Shown here: piece after piece, positions 13,525 through 21,996 of the stretch
How the letters are laid out: each line of letters opens with the position of its first letter
Position numbering within the stretch: position 1 is the first letter of the stretch
Assembly: GCA_964362645.1 (NCBI GenBank)
Contig: CAYIFC010000002.1
Location: 1-35,330 of the forward strand
DNA length: 35,330 bases
Reading direction: 5' to 3'
Origin: CAYIFC01 sp964362645
GTDB lineage: Bacteria; Patescibacteriota; Minisyncoccia; Phycocordibacterales; JACOZG01
Program-made: the position numbers and the translations under genes
The notes under the pieces: model-generated
What the model was told of the DNA's origin: nothing
Databases searched by the model: none
What the model saw: only the letters and a program-made list of their open reading frames with translations

Positions 13525-14538
13525 ATGGGTTTTTTTACACGCAAATTAGGAATTGATTTGGGCACGGCGAACACCCTCGTTTTTGTGCCGGGCAAGGGGA
13601 TTGTGCTCAACGAGCCGTCGGTGGTGGCCGTTTCGGGTATGACCAACCGCGTGCTGGCCGTAGGGGCCGAAGCTAAGCAAATGGTTGGCCGCACCCCCGA
13701 CAACATTACCGCCTATCGACCAATGAAGGATGGTGTGATTGCTGACTACCGCGTAACGGAGGCGATGCTCCGCTACTTTATCAGTAAAGCTCTTGGTCGT
13801 TTCAATCTCTTTCGTCCGGATGTGATGGTGTCGGTGCCAGCGGGCGTTACCTCCACCGAGCGGCGCGCGGTGGTGGAGGCGGCGATCAAGGCCGGGGCTA
13901 AAAATGCCTATGTGGTTAAGGAGCCAATCTTGGCGGCGATCGGCGCCGGTGTGCCGATCCATGAGGCGCGCGGACACATGGTGGTCGACATCGGCGGTGG
14001 CACTACCGACGTGGCGGTAATCTCGCTTGGTGGTATCGTTGCTTCCACTTCTGTTAAATACGCCGGCAACAAGATCGATCAGTCGATCGCCGATTATATT
14101 AAAAAAACTTTTAACCTGGCGATTGGCGACAAGACGGCGGAAGAAGTTAAGATTGCCATCGGCTCGGCCGTGCCTTTGGAAGAGGAACTGACCCATACCA
14201 TTAAAGGTCGCGACTTCATGACCGGTCTGCCGCGCTTTGCAGAGATCAAAACCAACGAGATCGTGCGGGCGATCGATAGCGAACTGCGCGAGATTATTAA
14301 GGCGATCAAACACGTCTTCCAAGACACACCGCCCGAACTTTCGGCCGATATTATTGATCACGGCATTATTATGACCGGTGGTTCCTCCATGCTCCGCAAT
14401 CTACCAGAGCTTGTCTATCGCCGGACGGGGGTAAAAGCGATCCTGGCCGATGACGCGCTTTATTGCGTGGCCAAGGGTACCGGTGTGGCCCTGGAGCATT
14501 TAGATACTTACAAAAAAACCATCCTTGCCAAGCGCTAA
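13525..14538 (+). CDS. mreB: MreB, rod-shape actin homologue (paralogue 1)
   Basis: A membrane-associated filament that directs sidewall peptidoglycan synthesis. The 337 aa carry the actin-fold motifs: phosphate 1 LGIDLGTANTLVF, phosphate 2 VVDIGGGTTDVAVIS and the adenosine motif MTGGSSMLRN. The N-terminus MGFFTRK is short and basic/hydrophobic, as in MreBs that touch the membrane. It lies between murA and a DNA polymerase III clamp-loader gene rather than beside mreC. A second MreB is encoded at 23885 within the normal mreBCD-mrdA set. The two are clearly related but differ, for example, at GVPIHEARGHM versus MPVGDPVGNM. Confidence 0.95.
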   Translation: MGFFTRKLGIDLGTANTLVFVPGKGIVLNEPSVVAVSGMTNRVLAVGAEAKQMVGRTPDNITAYRPMKDGVIADYRVTEAMLRYFISKALGRFNLFRPDVMVSVPAGVTSTERRAVVEAAIKAGAKNAYVVKEPILAAIGAGVPIHEARGHMVVDIGGGTTDVAVISLGGIVASTSVKYAGNKIDQSIADYIKKTFNLAIGDKTAEEVKIAIGSAVPLEEELTHTIKGRDFMTGLPRFAEIKTNEIVRAIDSELREIIKAIKHVFQDTPPELSADIIDHGIIMTGGSSMLRNLPELVYRRTGVKAILADDALYCVAKGTGVALEHLDTYKKTILAKR

Positions 14539-15229
14539 ATTAATTACAGAATTAGTCGAATCGGGAGAGGCTGGGGCATTGCACCATGCCTATACTTTGA
14601 TCGGGGCACCGGGTGAAGTACTTGAGCGATTGTTTACCACGCTAGAGAAGGTGAGCGCCGGAACGCTGGCTGGCAATCCGGATTTTTATTCTGCGCGCCA
14701 CGATGTGTTTGGGATTAATGAAAGTCGAGAATTGAGTACTCGGGCCGCCAACAAATCTTTCGCTGGCGGTAAGCGCTTCTATATTATTAGTGCCGAATCA
14801 TTTACGATTGAGGCCCAAAACGCTCTGCTTAAACTTTTTGAAGAGCCAACCGCTGGTACCCACTTTTTTATAATCATCCCACAGGTTGAGCGACTACTCG
14901 CTACCCTTCGTTCGCGCGTAGTGATCATTAATGTTGAAGGGGGAGAGAAAGAATCCGATTTAGCACAAAAATTTATTACCGCTTCTCCAGCCACACGCCT
15001 CAAGCTCATTGCGCCGCTAACTGAAGACGAAGTTGATCCGCAACTGGCGCGCAACTTTTTTACCGGTCTAGAAAAAGCTTTACATCAACGAATTCAAAAT
15101 AATTTTACGGATAAGAGTTTAATAGCTGCCTCTAAAGAGTTGTCGCGCGTCCAGAAGTATTGGAACGATCCTGCAGCCGCCCGCCGTCTTCTCCTTGAAC
15201 ACTTAGCTCTCGCTTTGCCCAAGTTTTAA
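14525..15229 (+). CDS. holB: DNA polymerase III delta'-like clamp-loader subunit (short)
   Basis: A 234-aa protein with the AAA+ clamp-loader signature AQNALLKLFEEP and the following T.FF.I.P strand and RSRVV segment of HolB/DnaX-type proteins. The Walker A position reads IGAPGEVLERLF rather than a GxxGxGK[T/S] motif, and the zinc-binding cysteines are missing. It therefore should not bind ATP like DnaX and fits a delta' stator role. It is about 100 residues shorter than E. coli delta', with a reduced C-terminal collar domain. The only usable start is TTG 14525, which overlaps mreB by 14 nt. Three bases separate its stop from the end of the convergent gene at 15233. No terminator is seen. Confidence 0.75.
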   Translation: MPSAKLITELVESGEAGALHHAYTLIGAPGEVLERLFTTLEKVSAGTLAGNPDFYSARHDVFGINESRELSTRAANKSFAGGKRFYIISAESFTIEAQNALLKLFEEPTAGTHFFIIIPQVERLLATLRSRVVIINVEGGEKESDLAQKFITASPATRLKLIAPLTEDEVDPQLARNFFTGLEKALHQRIQNNFTDKSLIAASKELSRVQKYWNDPAAARRLLLEHLALALPKF

Positions 15230-15232
15230 TCT

Positions 15233-16921
15233 CTACTGTACACTGCAGGGAGCTAATGGCGCAGAGGTTTGGAATCCACGCCGCGAACTACCGTCAATAT
15301 TAGTAATGGAGCAGGGTTCAGCGCCGCCGGGCCCGCCGTAAGGGACAAAGACGGCTGAGACAGTGTGGTTGGCCTGGATGTTACTAAAAGTATGAGTGGT
15401 GGTAGCTGGTTGAGTCGTGTTATCAATCAATAGATGGCTGATACCATAATTAGTGTTGGGAGTGAAGATGTAAGTTTGAGTAGCACCTTCGTTGACCGTG
15501 GTTACTCCAATCGGCGTGATTGTGCCGCCAGTGCTGGCTGGGGCAGTGAGAGTGAAGGTGAGGATGGGGGTTGGGGCCGCGTAGTTATAAATGTAAGCAT
15601 CGCCCGTGGCGTTTCCTAACCAATCGGCCATTTTAGCTCCGCCAATTATTTGATCGGCATTAATTACTACTGCGTTACCAAAGTTGTCATCATAAGAACC
15701 CCAAGGAGCGGGGGGTAATAGTTTTGGTTGTGCCTGCCAAACATTACCAACAAACAAAAATGGGTAAAGAGCGCCACGCTTTGTCACACCATCTGTGTCA
15801 CCCCAATTAGGACTACCGACCACTAACACATTTCCTTTAATTGTAATAGAGGTACCGAACCAATTTCCAGCCACAGAATCAGAACCAGTAAGTTTACTGT
15901 GGAAATTCCAGGTATTACCACTACGGTTAAAAACATAAGCGGCCCCAGCGTTACTTCCACGATCATCATCTCGTGAGGCTCCAATTACTAAATTACCGTC
16001 ATCAATATCAACTGATTCACCAAAGTTGTCACCACTACCGGCATCTGGTGCTTGAAGCCTTTGTTGGTACAGCCACAAAGTGCCATCAAAATTATATAAG
16101 TAGGCGGAGCCAAAATTTGTTCCACCCGGTTCATCATTACCATAAGCTCCAACGACTAAATTATTACCCGAAACGGCGAGTGCGGAACCAAAGAAGTCAT
16201 AATTTGCGCCATCGGGAGCACTAAGAATTTGGGTTTGGACCCAAGACGAACCATTGTAATTAAAAACAAAAACTTTTCCAATGTAGCTAGTGTCACCATA
16301 GGCACCAATGAACAATTGGGTACCAGAGATTGCCATCGCCGCGCCGAAAAAATTGCCGGGGATATTGGGTGAGGCAACTAATTTCTGACGATAGGTCCAA
16401 GTTGAGTTAATAAGCTCATACACATAAGCCGCGCCAGCCCCTTCGGCTCCGACAACGGCCCAAGAACCATCAACGGCGACGGCTTGTCCAAATCGATGAC
16501 CATTAGCGCCATCGGGAGCAATAAGTTTTTGGGTTGTTGTTGCCCAAGCTGTTGCTCGATTAGCGATATAGGCCGCGCCTTTTCCTGTCCCGCTAGGTCC
16601 ACCCGGAGCTCCGAAGAAGGCGGTGTTATGGTCGAGGGCGATACTTGTGGCAAATTGGTCTTGTGATCCGAGTCCCGTGGGACGAATTAGATTACTGCTG
16701 TTTATCACAAAATTTCCTTCGGTTAAAACTTGACTACCGACCGCGGCCTGTTGATTTTTGAGAGCAATCAAAGCTGCGACTTGGGCTCGTAATCGATAAA
16801 CTTGAGCCAAAAGATCATTCAGTGTTATCGCCGAAACAGTTTGGGCAAAAGTGAGGAAAGGGATAATTAAAGCAATTAATAATAAAAAGGTGAAAAGTGT
16901 TTGTTTGGGTTTAGTGAACAT
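15233..16921 (-). CDS. Secreted FG-GAP-like beta-propeller protein with InlB-like repeat
   Basis: A 562-aa secreted protein. A signal peptide/anchor (about 8-30) is followed by a short helical region (LNDLLAQVYRLRAQVAALIALK). Then come about seven repeats of roughly 50 residues with the pattern G..FG.A(V/L).(V/I)..(N/D).L(V/I)(V/I)GA...D....G.AY(V/I)(Y/F), typical of FG-GAP/integrin-alpha-like propellers. After the propeller an InlB-type repeat (STGGTITPIGVTTVNEG, YIFTPNTNYGI, FSNIQANHTVSAVF) leads to a glycine-rich GGPGGAEPC and a second Cys three residues from the end. The last two modules recur in the neighbouring gene at 16931. TAAAAT lies 6 nt before the ATG, overlapping the stop codon of the upstream gene. 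Probably surface adhesion or substrate binding (inference). Confidence 0.8.
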   Translation of the reverse strand: MFTKPKQTLFTFLLLIALIIPFLTFAQTVSAITLNDLLAQVYRLRAQVAALIALKNQQAAVGSQVLTEGNFVINSSNLIRPTGLGSQDQFATSIALDHNTAFFGAPGGPSGTGKGAAYIANRATAWATTTQKLIAPDGANGHRFGQAVAVDGSWAVVGAEGAGAAYVYELINSTWTYRQKLVASPNIPGNFFGAAMAISGTQLFIGAYGDTSYIGKVFVFNYNGSSWVQTQILSAPDGANYDFFGSALAVSGNNLVVGAYGNDEPGGTNFGSAYLYNFDGTLWLYQQRLQAPDAGSGDNFGESVDIDDGNLVIGASRDDDRGSNAGAAYVFNRSGNTWNFHSKLTGSDSVAGNWFGTSITIKGNVLVVGSPNWGDTDGVTKRGALYPFLFVGNVWQAQPKLLPPAPWGSYDDNFGNAVVINADQIIGGAKMADWLGNATGDAYIYNYAAPTPILTFTLTAPASTGGTITPIGVTTVNEGATQTYIFTPNTNYGISHLLIDNTTQPATTTHTFSNIQANHTVSAVFVPYGGPGGAEPCSITNIDGSSRRGFQTSAPLAPCSVQ

Positions 16922-16930
16922 GATTAAATT

Positions 16931-19015
16931 TTACTCCGCTAATGTTTCAGGCGCAATTACTGATTTAGGTTTTTTAATTGTCGGTGGGGGAGTGGTCGAT
17001 TGCGCGGCGCAATTCGGGTCTAAGGGGTTTAAATCGGCACTAGTTTGAGGTAGTCCGCCATTAGAGCGATTACCAGAACGATTGACGGTGCAGGGTTCGG
17101 AACCACCATTGCCCGGTCCGCCGGGAATGATTGGTTTAAATTTTACATCAATTATGTGGTTAGCTTGAATATGATTGAAAGTATAACTATTACCAGTCAG
17201 AGGAACATCACTCCCGTCTAAGTAAAAGTTTGTATAGAAACCAGTATTCGGTGTAAAAGTATAAGTTTTACTGCTGTCTTGCGGGACGATAACGAAACCA
17301 GTTGGCGATATTGTTCCACCAGAGTCGGCGGTGGCGGTGATGTTAAAGGTGGTGTAAATTGGCTGTCCCCCGTTAATTGGATATTGGTAGGGCACAAAGG
17401 TGCCGTTCAAATAAGTTTGCTTAATGGCGTCGTAAGTGGGTTTGAAGCCTTGGTTCCAAGCGTCGTAGTCATTTCCGACAGTGCCTCGTCGCTGAACACC
17501 ATTTAGATAAGCCATCATTGTTTGTACTTGGTCAATAGAAACATCCGACTCAGAGCTCAATTTATGTGATCCCCAATTTTGAGCGATACCGTAACCGGTA
17601 GACCAATAGTGCAAATAGGGGCTGGTGATTAAGTGGATTTCGACAATATCGCCGGGAATGTTGGAGCCAGTCTCACCAGCTAACTGGTAATTAGTGTAAG
17701 CATTAATATGGACGGCTTGAACACCGTCGGTCCGGACGGCGCGACTTTGGAATGGACCCAAGGCTTCCCACGAACTATGGTGGAAGATAATTCCATCGTC
17801 ACCAATATCCCGCCTAACCTGCTTGGTAAATTCATAAGTTTGCATAAAATCACCGGCAATCATCCCGTCAAAAAACCAACCATCGAGATCATAATTTTGT
17901 TGGAAACCTCTCATCCATTCGAGAGTTGTATTTACTGTTTGGGTACCCCACCAATTAGTATCTCCAGGTTCGTAGAGATAAGTAATAATTTTAAAACCTT
18001 TGGAATGGGCAAGAGTAATAAAGTCGTGAATTAGTTGAGGTGAACGATACTCGTAGCCCAAAATACCATTTGGGGGTTGGGGGCAAACATCGGACCAATC
18101 AATAGCGTTACACCCCCCCAGCTCGCTACCTAAGGGGGAGTTATACAATTCACTAAATAAAGCAATCACCCCAAATCCATCAGCGGCATCTTGGTCAAGT
18201 TCAGATCCTGAATTGGCCATCCATTCTTGAATATGTTCATCATCATAAAAAAACTGGACAAACGGCCGAGCGTTAGCCCCATACAAACCCTCAAGATCAA
18301 ACAGTTTCGGCGGAAAGGCCATGTGGGCCATAGTTTCGCCGGTATCAAGCTCAATATCGGTTGTGTCATCAGCATAATTATCTACAAGGGGACTGCCGGT
18401 GACTTCGGTGTGCATCGAGCCACCGTAACCATCAGTCCACATTCGATCTTGGCGCGAGACATCGTGTCTATTCCACGGGGCATTGGTGACTAAGTTGTGA
18501 TGTGTGTATTGTAAACCATCTTGCTTGGCCTTTAGTAGTACCAATGAATCTGACATGAAAGTGAAGTCTGCTTTAGCGCTCCCCATCACCACTTTTTCTG
18601 AATCGGAGAAAGAGACGGTAAAAGGTCCCCAACTATTGACGGCCGTGAGTCTCGCCACCAAGCGGGGATTTTGGGTGTTATTAGTGGCTGGATCAATCAT
18701 ACGCCACATTTCTAATGAATCATCGGTTAACACATAACGGACGCCAGTAGTAATGATGGTGGTTCGGTCAAGAACTTGATTTTGATTCGCGCTGACAATT
18801 TTCATCCCATAGAAGCCCTGGCCATCAACAGGGATGATGTTATTCCCATTTACATTAGGCGCTTGAACCGGAATCGGGTTAACTAAAGAAAAATTAGATA
18901 AAAAGGGGACTCGATTCACCAACTCACCCGGAATATCAGGATTAAAATTTATGTAGCCGAAAGCAATTAGAAAAACAAAGGCAATAACAATTACTGGCAG
19001 ATGGGTTTTTTTCAT
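16931..19015 (-). CDS. Secreted TIM-barrel hydrolase-like protein with InlB-like repeat
   Basis: A 694-aa protein with an N-terminal membrane anchor or signal (about 6-24). An N-terminal beta domain is followed by a barrel-like region (about 230-500) with segments typical of alpha-galactosidase-like and related glycosidases: LIHDFITLAHSKGFKIITYL, YDLDGWFFDGM and GIIFHHSSWEALGP. The Asp in WFFDGM is the best candidate catalytic residue. Specific family and substrate cannot be told by eye. An InlB-like repeat (ADSGGTISPTG, YTFTPNTGF, FNHIQANHIIDVKF) and a GGPGNGGSEPC tail with a second Cys follow, as in the next gene. A TATAAT lies 7 nt before the ATG. It is probably co-transcribed with the 15233 gene, 9 nt downstream. 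Confidence 0.7.
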   Translation of the reverse strand: MKKTHLPVIVIAFVFLIAFGYINFNPDIPGELVNRVPFLSNFSLVNPIPVQAPNVNGNNIIPVDGQGFYGMKIVSANQNQVLDRTTIITTGVRYVLTDDSLEMWRMIDPATNNTQNPRLVARLTAVNSWGPFTVSFSDSEKVVMGSAKADFTFMSDSLVLLKAKQDGLQYTHHNLVTNAPWNRHDVSRQDRMWTDGYGGSMHTEVTGSPLVDNYADDTTDIELDTGETMAHMAFPPKLFDLEGLYGANARPFVQFFYDDEHIQEWMANSGSELDQDAADGFGVIALFSELYNSPLGSELGGCNAIDWSDVCPQPPNGILGYEYRSPQLIHDFITLAHSKGFKIITYLYEPGDTNWWGTQTVNTTLEWMRGFQQNYDLDGWFFDGMIAGDFMQTYEFTKQVRRDIGDDGIIFHHSSWEALGPFQSRAVRTDGVQAVHINAYTNYQLAGETGSNIPGDIVEIHLITSPYLHYWSTGYGIAQNWGSHKLSSESDVSIDQVQTMMAYLNGVQRRGTVGNDYDAWNQGFKPTYDAIKQTYLNGTFVPYQYPINGGQPIYTTFNITATADSGGTISPTGFVIVPQDSSKTYTFTPNTGFYTNFYLDGSDVPLTGNSYTFNHIQANHIIDVKFKPIIPGGPGNGGSEPCTVNRSGNRSNGGLPQTSADLNPLDPNCAAQSTTPPPTIKKPKSVIAPETLAE

Positions 19016-19022
19016 ATAGAAA

Positions 19023-19028
19023 ATTATA
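19023..19028 (-). promoter_or_regulatory. -10 box of the secreted-protein pair
   Basis: TATAAT on the minus strand, 7 nt before the ATG at 19015. It is divergent from the frr -10 at 19040-19045. Confidence 0.55.
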
Positions 19029-19039
19029 TCACAGCATGT

Positions 19040-19045
19040 TAAGCT
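19040..19045 (+). promoter_or_regulatory. Likely -10 box of frr-rseP
   Basis: TAAGCT followed by six bases and the GTG at 19052; no SD and no clear -35. Confidence 0.5.
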
Positions 19046-19051
19046 AATGGT

Positions 19052-19603
19052 GTGGATTACAATTTTTCAAAAACTAAGGAAGAAATTAAACGAACTGAAT
19101 TGTGGTTAAGCGCCGAGTTTAGTAAGTTGCGCACGGGTCGGGCAACCCCGTCAATTCTTGATGGGGTTCTCGTTACGGCTTATGATGGCAAAATGCCAAT
19201 TCGCGAATTGGCCGCGGTTTCGATTGAAGAGGCGCGTGTTTTACGAGTGGCACCTTGGGATAAAGGCGTGACTAAGGAGATCGAAAGTGCCATCGTCGCT
19301 TCTAATTTGGGCGTTTCCGTTTCGGTTGATGGTTCCGGTTTGCGGGTCATCTTTCCCGAACTCACGACCGAGAACCGCGAGAAGATCGTTAAGTTGGCTA
19401 AGAGCAAGCTTGAGGAGGCGCGCGTGGCTTTGCGCCGCACACGCGACGAAGTTTGGAGTAAGATCCAGGCTGATGAGCGTGAGGGCAAAATGTCGGAAGA
19501 CGAAAAGTTTCGTTTTAAGGAAGAATTACAAAAGTTTATAGACGGTGGCAACACCAAACTTGAAGAGTTGACCACTAAAAAAGAGAAAGAAATTTTAGGC
19601 TAA
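19052..19603 (+). CDS. frr: Ribosome recycling factor
   Basis: Splits post-termination ribosomes together with EF-G. The 183 aa match the family throughout: LRTGRATPSILDGV near the N-terminus, the domain II strand VAPWDKGVTKEIE, LGV..SVDGSGLRV.FPELT.E.R, and the long C-terminal helix RR.RDEVWSKI.ADEREGKMSEDEKF. The GTG start is chosen because the protein then begins at the normal position (MDYNF) and the -10-like TAAGCT is 6 nt upstream. The rseP start is 3 nt after its stop. The frr-rseP-proS order seen here is a shortened form of the common pyrH-frr-...-rseP-proS neighbourhood, with an insert before proS. Confidence 0.95.
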   Translation: MDYNFSKTKEEIKRTELWLSAEFSKLRTGRATPSILDGVLVTAYDGKMPIRELAAVSIEEARVLRVAPWDKGVTKEIESAIVASNLGVSVSVDGSGLRVIFPELTTENREKIVKLAKSKLEEARVALRRTRDEVWSKIQADEREGKMSEDEKFRFKEELQKFIDGGNTKLEELTTKKEKEILG

Positions 19604-19606
19604 CAA

Positions 19607-20707
19607 ATGTCAGTAATTATTTTCATAATTGTTTTAAGTATTTTGATCTTTTCCCACGAGTTGGGGCACTTTTTAGCGGCGCGATCGGTGCGGATTAGGG
19701 TTGATGAGTTTGCGATCGGGTTTCCACCCCGCCTCTTCTCCTGGAAACGTGGCGAGACAACTTATGCGCTCAACCTAATTCCTTTTGGTGGTTATGTTAA
19801 AATTTTCGGCGAGAATCCTGATGAAGAGTCGCTCACTGGACCAGACGCTTCGCGCAGTATTTCTAATAAGTCTAAATGGGCGCAGGCTTGGGTTTTGGTA
19901 GCTGGTATATTATTTAACCTTTTATTAGCCTGGCTTTTGATTGTTTTGGCTTATAGCACCGTTGGTTTACCCACGGCGCGCGAGTCCGTGCCAGAGGGTT
20001 ATATTTTAACAAATGACCAACTTTTGATCGCTGGAGTTGCCCCCGATTCACCAGCCGCTCTCGCCGAGCTTAAGCCTGGCGATGTCGTCGAATCAGTTGC
20101 GTTACCTGGTCAGCCCGTAGTAGAAAATCCAACTAGTATTGAGGTCCAAAAACTTGTTGCTGAAGCCAATAATCAGATTGTAACTGTTGCAATTAGTAGA
20201 GCAGGGGATCAGTTGGTTAAAGAAATTACGCCAACAGTGGTTGGCGCTGAACCACCGCGACTTGGCATCCAGATGGCCGAGGTGGGTACGCTCGGTTTGC
20301 CAATCCATAAGGCCATTACTTTCGGCACTTCGGTCACGCTTAATTTAATTAAGGAAACAGGTAAGGCGCTCGCGCTCTTCCTCGCCTCTCTCTTTCAGGG
20401 CGATGGTGACGCGTTGTCTCAAGTTACCGGTCCGGTTGGACTAGTAGGTATAGTCGGTGGCGCGGCTCGAATTGGTTTGGGTTATCTTATGTCGCTGACG
20501 GCCTTAATTTCAATCAATCTCGCACTACTGAATCTCATACCCTTCCCAGCGCTCGACGGCGGCCGAGTTCTCTTTCTTGCCATTGAAGCAGTTAAAGGTT
20601 CGCCTATTAAACCTAAGGTTGCGAACACCGTTAATGTTGTTGGCTTCTCGCTCCTTATCCTCCTTATGGTTTTCGTGACGGTGAGCGACATTTTCAGGTT
20701 GTTTTAG
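19607..20707 (+). CDS. rseP: RseP-type site-2 intramembrane metalloprotease
   Basis: Cleaves membrane-bound regulators and signal-peptide remnants within the bilayer. The zinc-binding HELGH (residues 17-21) lies in the first membrane helix and the second ligand motif NLIPFPALDGG (about 308-319) near the C-terminus. Between them are a further membrane segment (WVLVAGILFNLLLAWLLIV) and one PDZ-like domain (IAGVAPDSPAALAELKPGDVVESV). 366 aa fits the single-PDZ subfamily. It follows frr by 3 nt. The membrane-tethered HTH protein at 7302 is a conceivable substrate, but nothing in the sequence proves that. Confidence 0.93.
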   Translation: MSVIIFIIVLSILIFSHELGHFLAARSVRIRVDEFAIGFPPRLFSWKRGETTYALNLIPFGGYVKIFGENPDEESLTGPDASRSISNKSKWAQAWVLVAGILFNLLLAWLLIVLAYSTVGLPTARESVPEGYILTNDQLLIAGVAPDSPAALAELKPGDVVESVALPGQPVVENPTSIEVQKLVAEANNQIVTVAISRAGDQLVKEITPTVVGAEPPRLGIQMAEVGTLGLPIHKAITFGTSVTLNLIKETGKALALFLASLFQGDGDALSQVTGPVGLVGIVGGAARIGLGYLMSLTALISINLALLNLIPFPALDGGRVLFLAIEAVKGSPIKPKVANTVNVVGFSLLILLMVFVTVSDIFRLF

Positions 20708-20710
20708 AAT

Positions 20711-20743
20711 ACCTCACCCCCAGCCCCTAGGAGAGGGGAGAAG
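20711..20743. repeat. Hairpin repeat A (GC-rich, CCTCACCCCC type)
   Basis: Starts ACCTCACCCCCAGCCCCT and folds CCCCT (20724-20728) onto AGGGG (20734-20738). Its outer end, ACCTCACCC, is the inverse of the outer end of repeat B (GGGTGAGGT, 22608-22616), so the two bound the segment between them in inverted orientation. It immediately precedes a truncated DUF559 frame. Confidence 0.7.
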
Positions 20744-20746
20744 TAA

Positions 20747-20902
20747 AGGTTAGCGATCGAAATTAATGGTCCTCATCATGATCATCACAACGAGCATTTG
20801 TACGATCAGGAAAGAACAAAATATCTAGAGAGTGTAAATATTAAAATAATTAGATTCAAAAACGAAGACGTGGTAAATAATCTTACAGGCCGGGTGCGAT
20901 AG
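20747..20902 (+). pseudogene. C-terminal remnant of a DUF559 (Vsr-like endonuclease fold) gene
   Basis: A 51-codon open stretch reading RLAIEINGPHHDHHNEHLYD, then QERTKYLESVNIKIIRFKNE and DVVNNL, ending in TAG. This is the second half of the DUF559 domain (family pattern LAIEIDG..H....YD..R...L...GI.V.RF.N.EV..N). The N-terminal half, including the usual LRK..T..E..LW..LR segment, is absent: a TAA (20744-20746) and repeat A lie directly upstream. It therefore has no start codon and is a broken gene. DUF559 proteins resemble very-short-patch-repair and restriction endonucleases. Confidence 0.8.
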
Positions 20903-20914
20903 AATCTATTGCAA

Positions 20915-20948
20915 CAAAAAACCCGTGCAAGATGAAATCTTGCACGGG
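20915..20948 (-). terminator. Strong intrinsic terminator of the SPFH operon
   Basis: A perfect 12-bp stem (20922-20933 with 20937-20948, arms CCCGTGCAAGAT and ATCTTGCACGGG) with a 3-nt loop, followed on the minus strand by six Ts. Confidence 0.92.
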
Positions 20949-20972
20949 GGCGCTGACAGTGTCAGCCAAAGA

Positions 20973-21920
20973 TCAATTTTCTATTTGCTCGATCGGCTTT
21001 TGGTCCTTTTTTAACTCAGGATGAGGACCTTCTGGTTTTAACATTTGCGCTAGGTTGGCGTTTGCCAACATGGCGCGCATTTGACCGGGGTCAGTTGCGA
21101 AAGGATAAAGGATGAAGCAATTGTTGGGTCCCATCGCAGCTTGTCCCATAACTCGAATTTGATGCCACATGAGATACTCGGGTGATCCTGCTAACTTGGC
21201 CTTAATGATGTCGATCGATTCGGCCACTGCCTCGGCCTTTTTTACTTCGACCAACTTATTGGCTTCCTCCACTTGCAGTCGGCCTTCGGCGCGCTTGAGC
21301 TCGGCTCGAACTTGGGCAGTTTCGGCAGCCTCGCTGAGTTGAATCTTTACCAAGTCTTCCTGAGCTCTTGTTATCGAGTCGGGCCAGTCATAGTTGGTGA
21401 TCTGAGCATCCTCGACTATAAGCGGTGTTGCTAAGGCCATCTCTGTGATTTGTTTTCTCACTTCATTGGCCAAGGCCGGGCTATTAGCGACGGCTGTTTG
21501 AATGTCTGGCTGGATTTCGAAGACCTGACGGGGGACTGACTGAGCTTTCATCTTCAGGAAAGTGTCGTAAAGTTGATCCACCGTAATTTGTTTATTAGCA
21601 GCCGTTACACTTTCGAACACTTTTTTTATTTGTTCTTTATTGTCTGTGTTTGCTCTTACCCGGATGGAAAAGTCAACCCTCAAATTGACCTTACCTCCCA
21701 CCAGGATGTTCATTTTCTCATTGAAGGTTTTGTTGGTTACGTCAACCAGATATATTTGGTCACGTCCCCAACAGGAATGAAGGCCTGGGTAGAGCAATTC
21801 CTCGCTCCAGCCGCTGCCCGTGTTCACTCTCCCGACTGTCCCAGGCAGTACTCTCTCGTTACAGGCGGTGAGGAAGGGCATAACTCCGACAAAAAGAATA
21901 ACTAGCGACATCTTCTTCAT
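20973..21920 (-). CDS. SPFH/band-7 domain lipoprotein
   Basis: A 315-aa protein. The start at 21920 is set by AAAGGAG 7 nt upstream and by the signal peptide that then begins MKKMSLVILFVGVMPFLTAC, with a lipobox LTAC (17-20). An upstream in-frame ATG would bury that signal. After the lipobox comes an SPFH (stomatin/prohibitin/flotillin) domain (LPGTVGRV, YPGLH, VNLRVDFSIRVRA, VRKQITEMA). Then comes the long coiled coil usual for these scaffolds (AQEDLVKIQLSEAAETAQVRAELKRAEGRLQVEEANK), and a C-terminal EYLMWHQIRVMGQAAMG segment. SPFH proteins form membrane-bound oligomers or cages. It follows the small membrane protein at 21997, probably in one operon. Its lipid anchor in place of a helix is less usual. 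Confidence 0.82.
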   Translation of the reverse strand: MKKMSLVILFVGVMPFLTACNERVLPGTVGRVNTGSGWSEELLYPGLHSCWGRDQIYLVDVTNKTFNEKMNILVGGKVNLRVDFSIRVRANTDNKEQIKKVFESVTAANKQITVDQLYDTFLKMKAQSVPRQVFEIQPDIQTAVANSPALANEVRKQITEMALATPLIVEDAQITNYDWPDSITRAQEDLVKIQLSEAAETAQVRAELKRAEGRLQVEEANKLVEVKKAEAVAESIDIIKAKLAGSPEYLMWHQIRVMGQAAMGPNNCFILYPFATDPGQMRAMLANANLAQMLKPEGPHPELKKDQKPIEQIEN

Positions 21921-21996
21921 CTGACTCTCCTTTGTAGGTTGTTTGTTCCAAGGAGCCACAACGTGTGGTTCCAAGTTGTCGTAATCCTGGCTTCCT

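Noticed and set aside
13546..14361. Long antisense open frame (271 codons) opposite mreB
   Set aside because: The plus strand encodes a complete MreB with all actin motifs; the antisense frame has no family features and reflects codon bias.
20973..21974. Longer SPFH protein starting at the ATG at 21974
   Set aside because: It would bury the signal peptide and lipobox; the SD AAAGGAG before the ATG at 21920 marks the real start.
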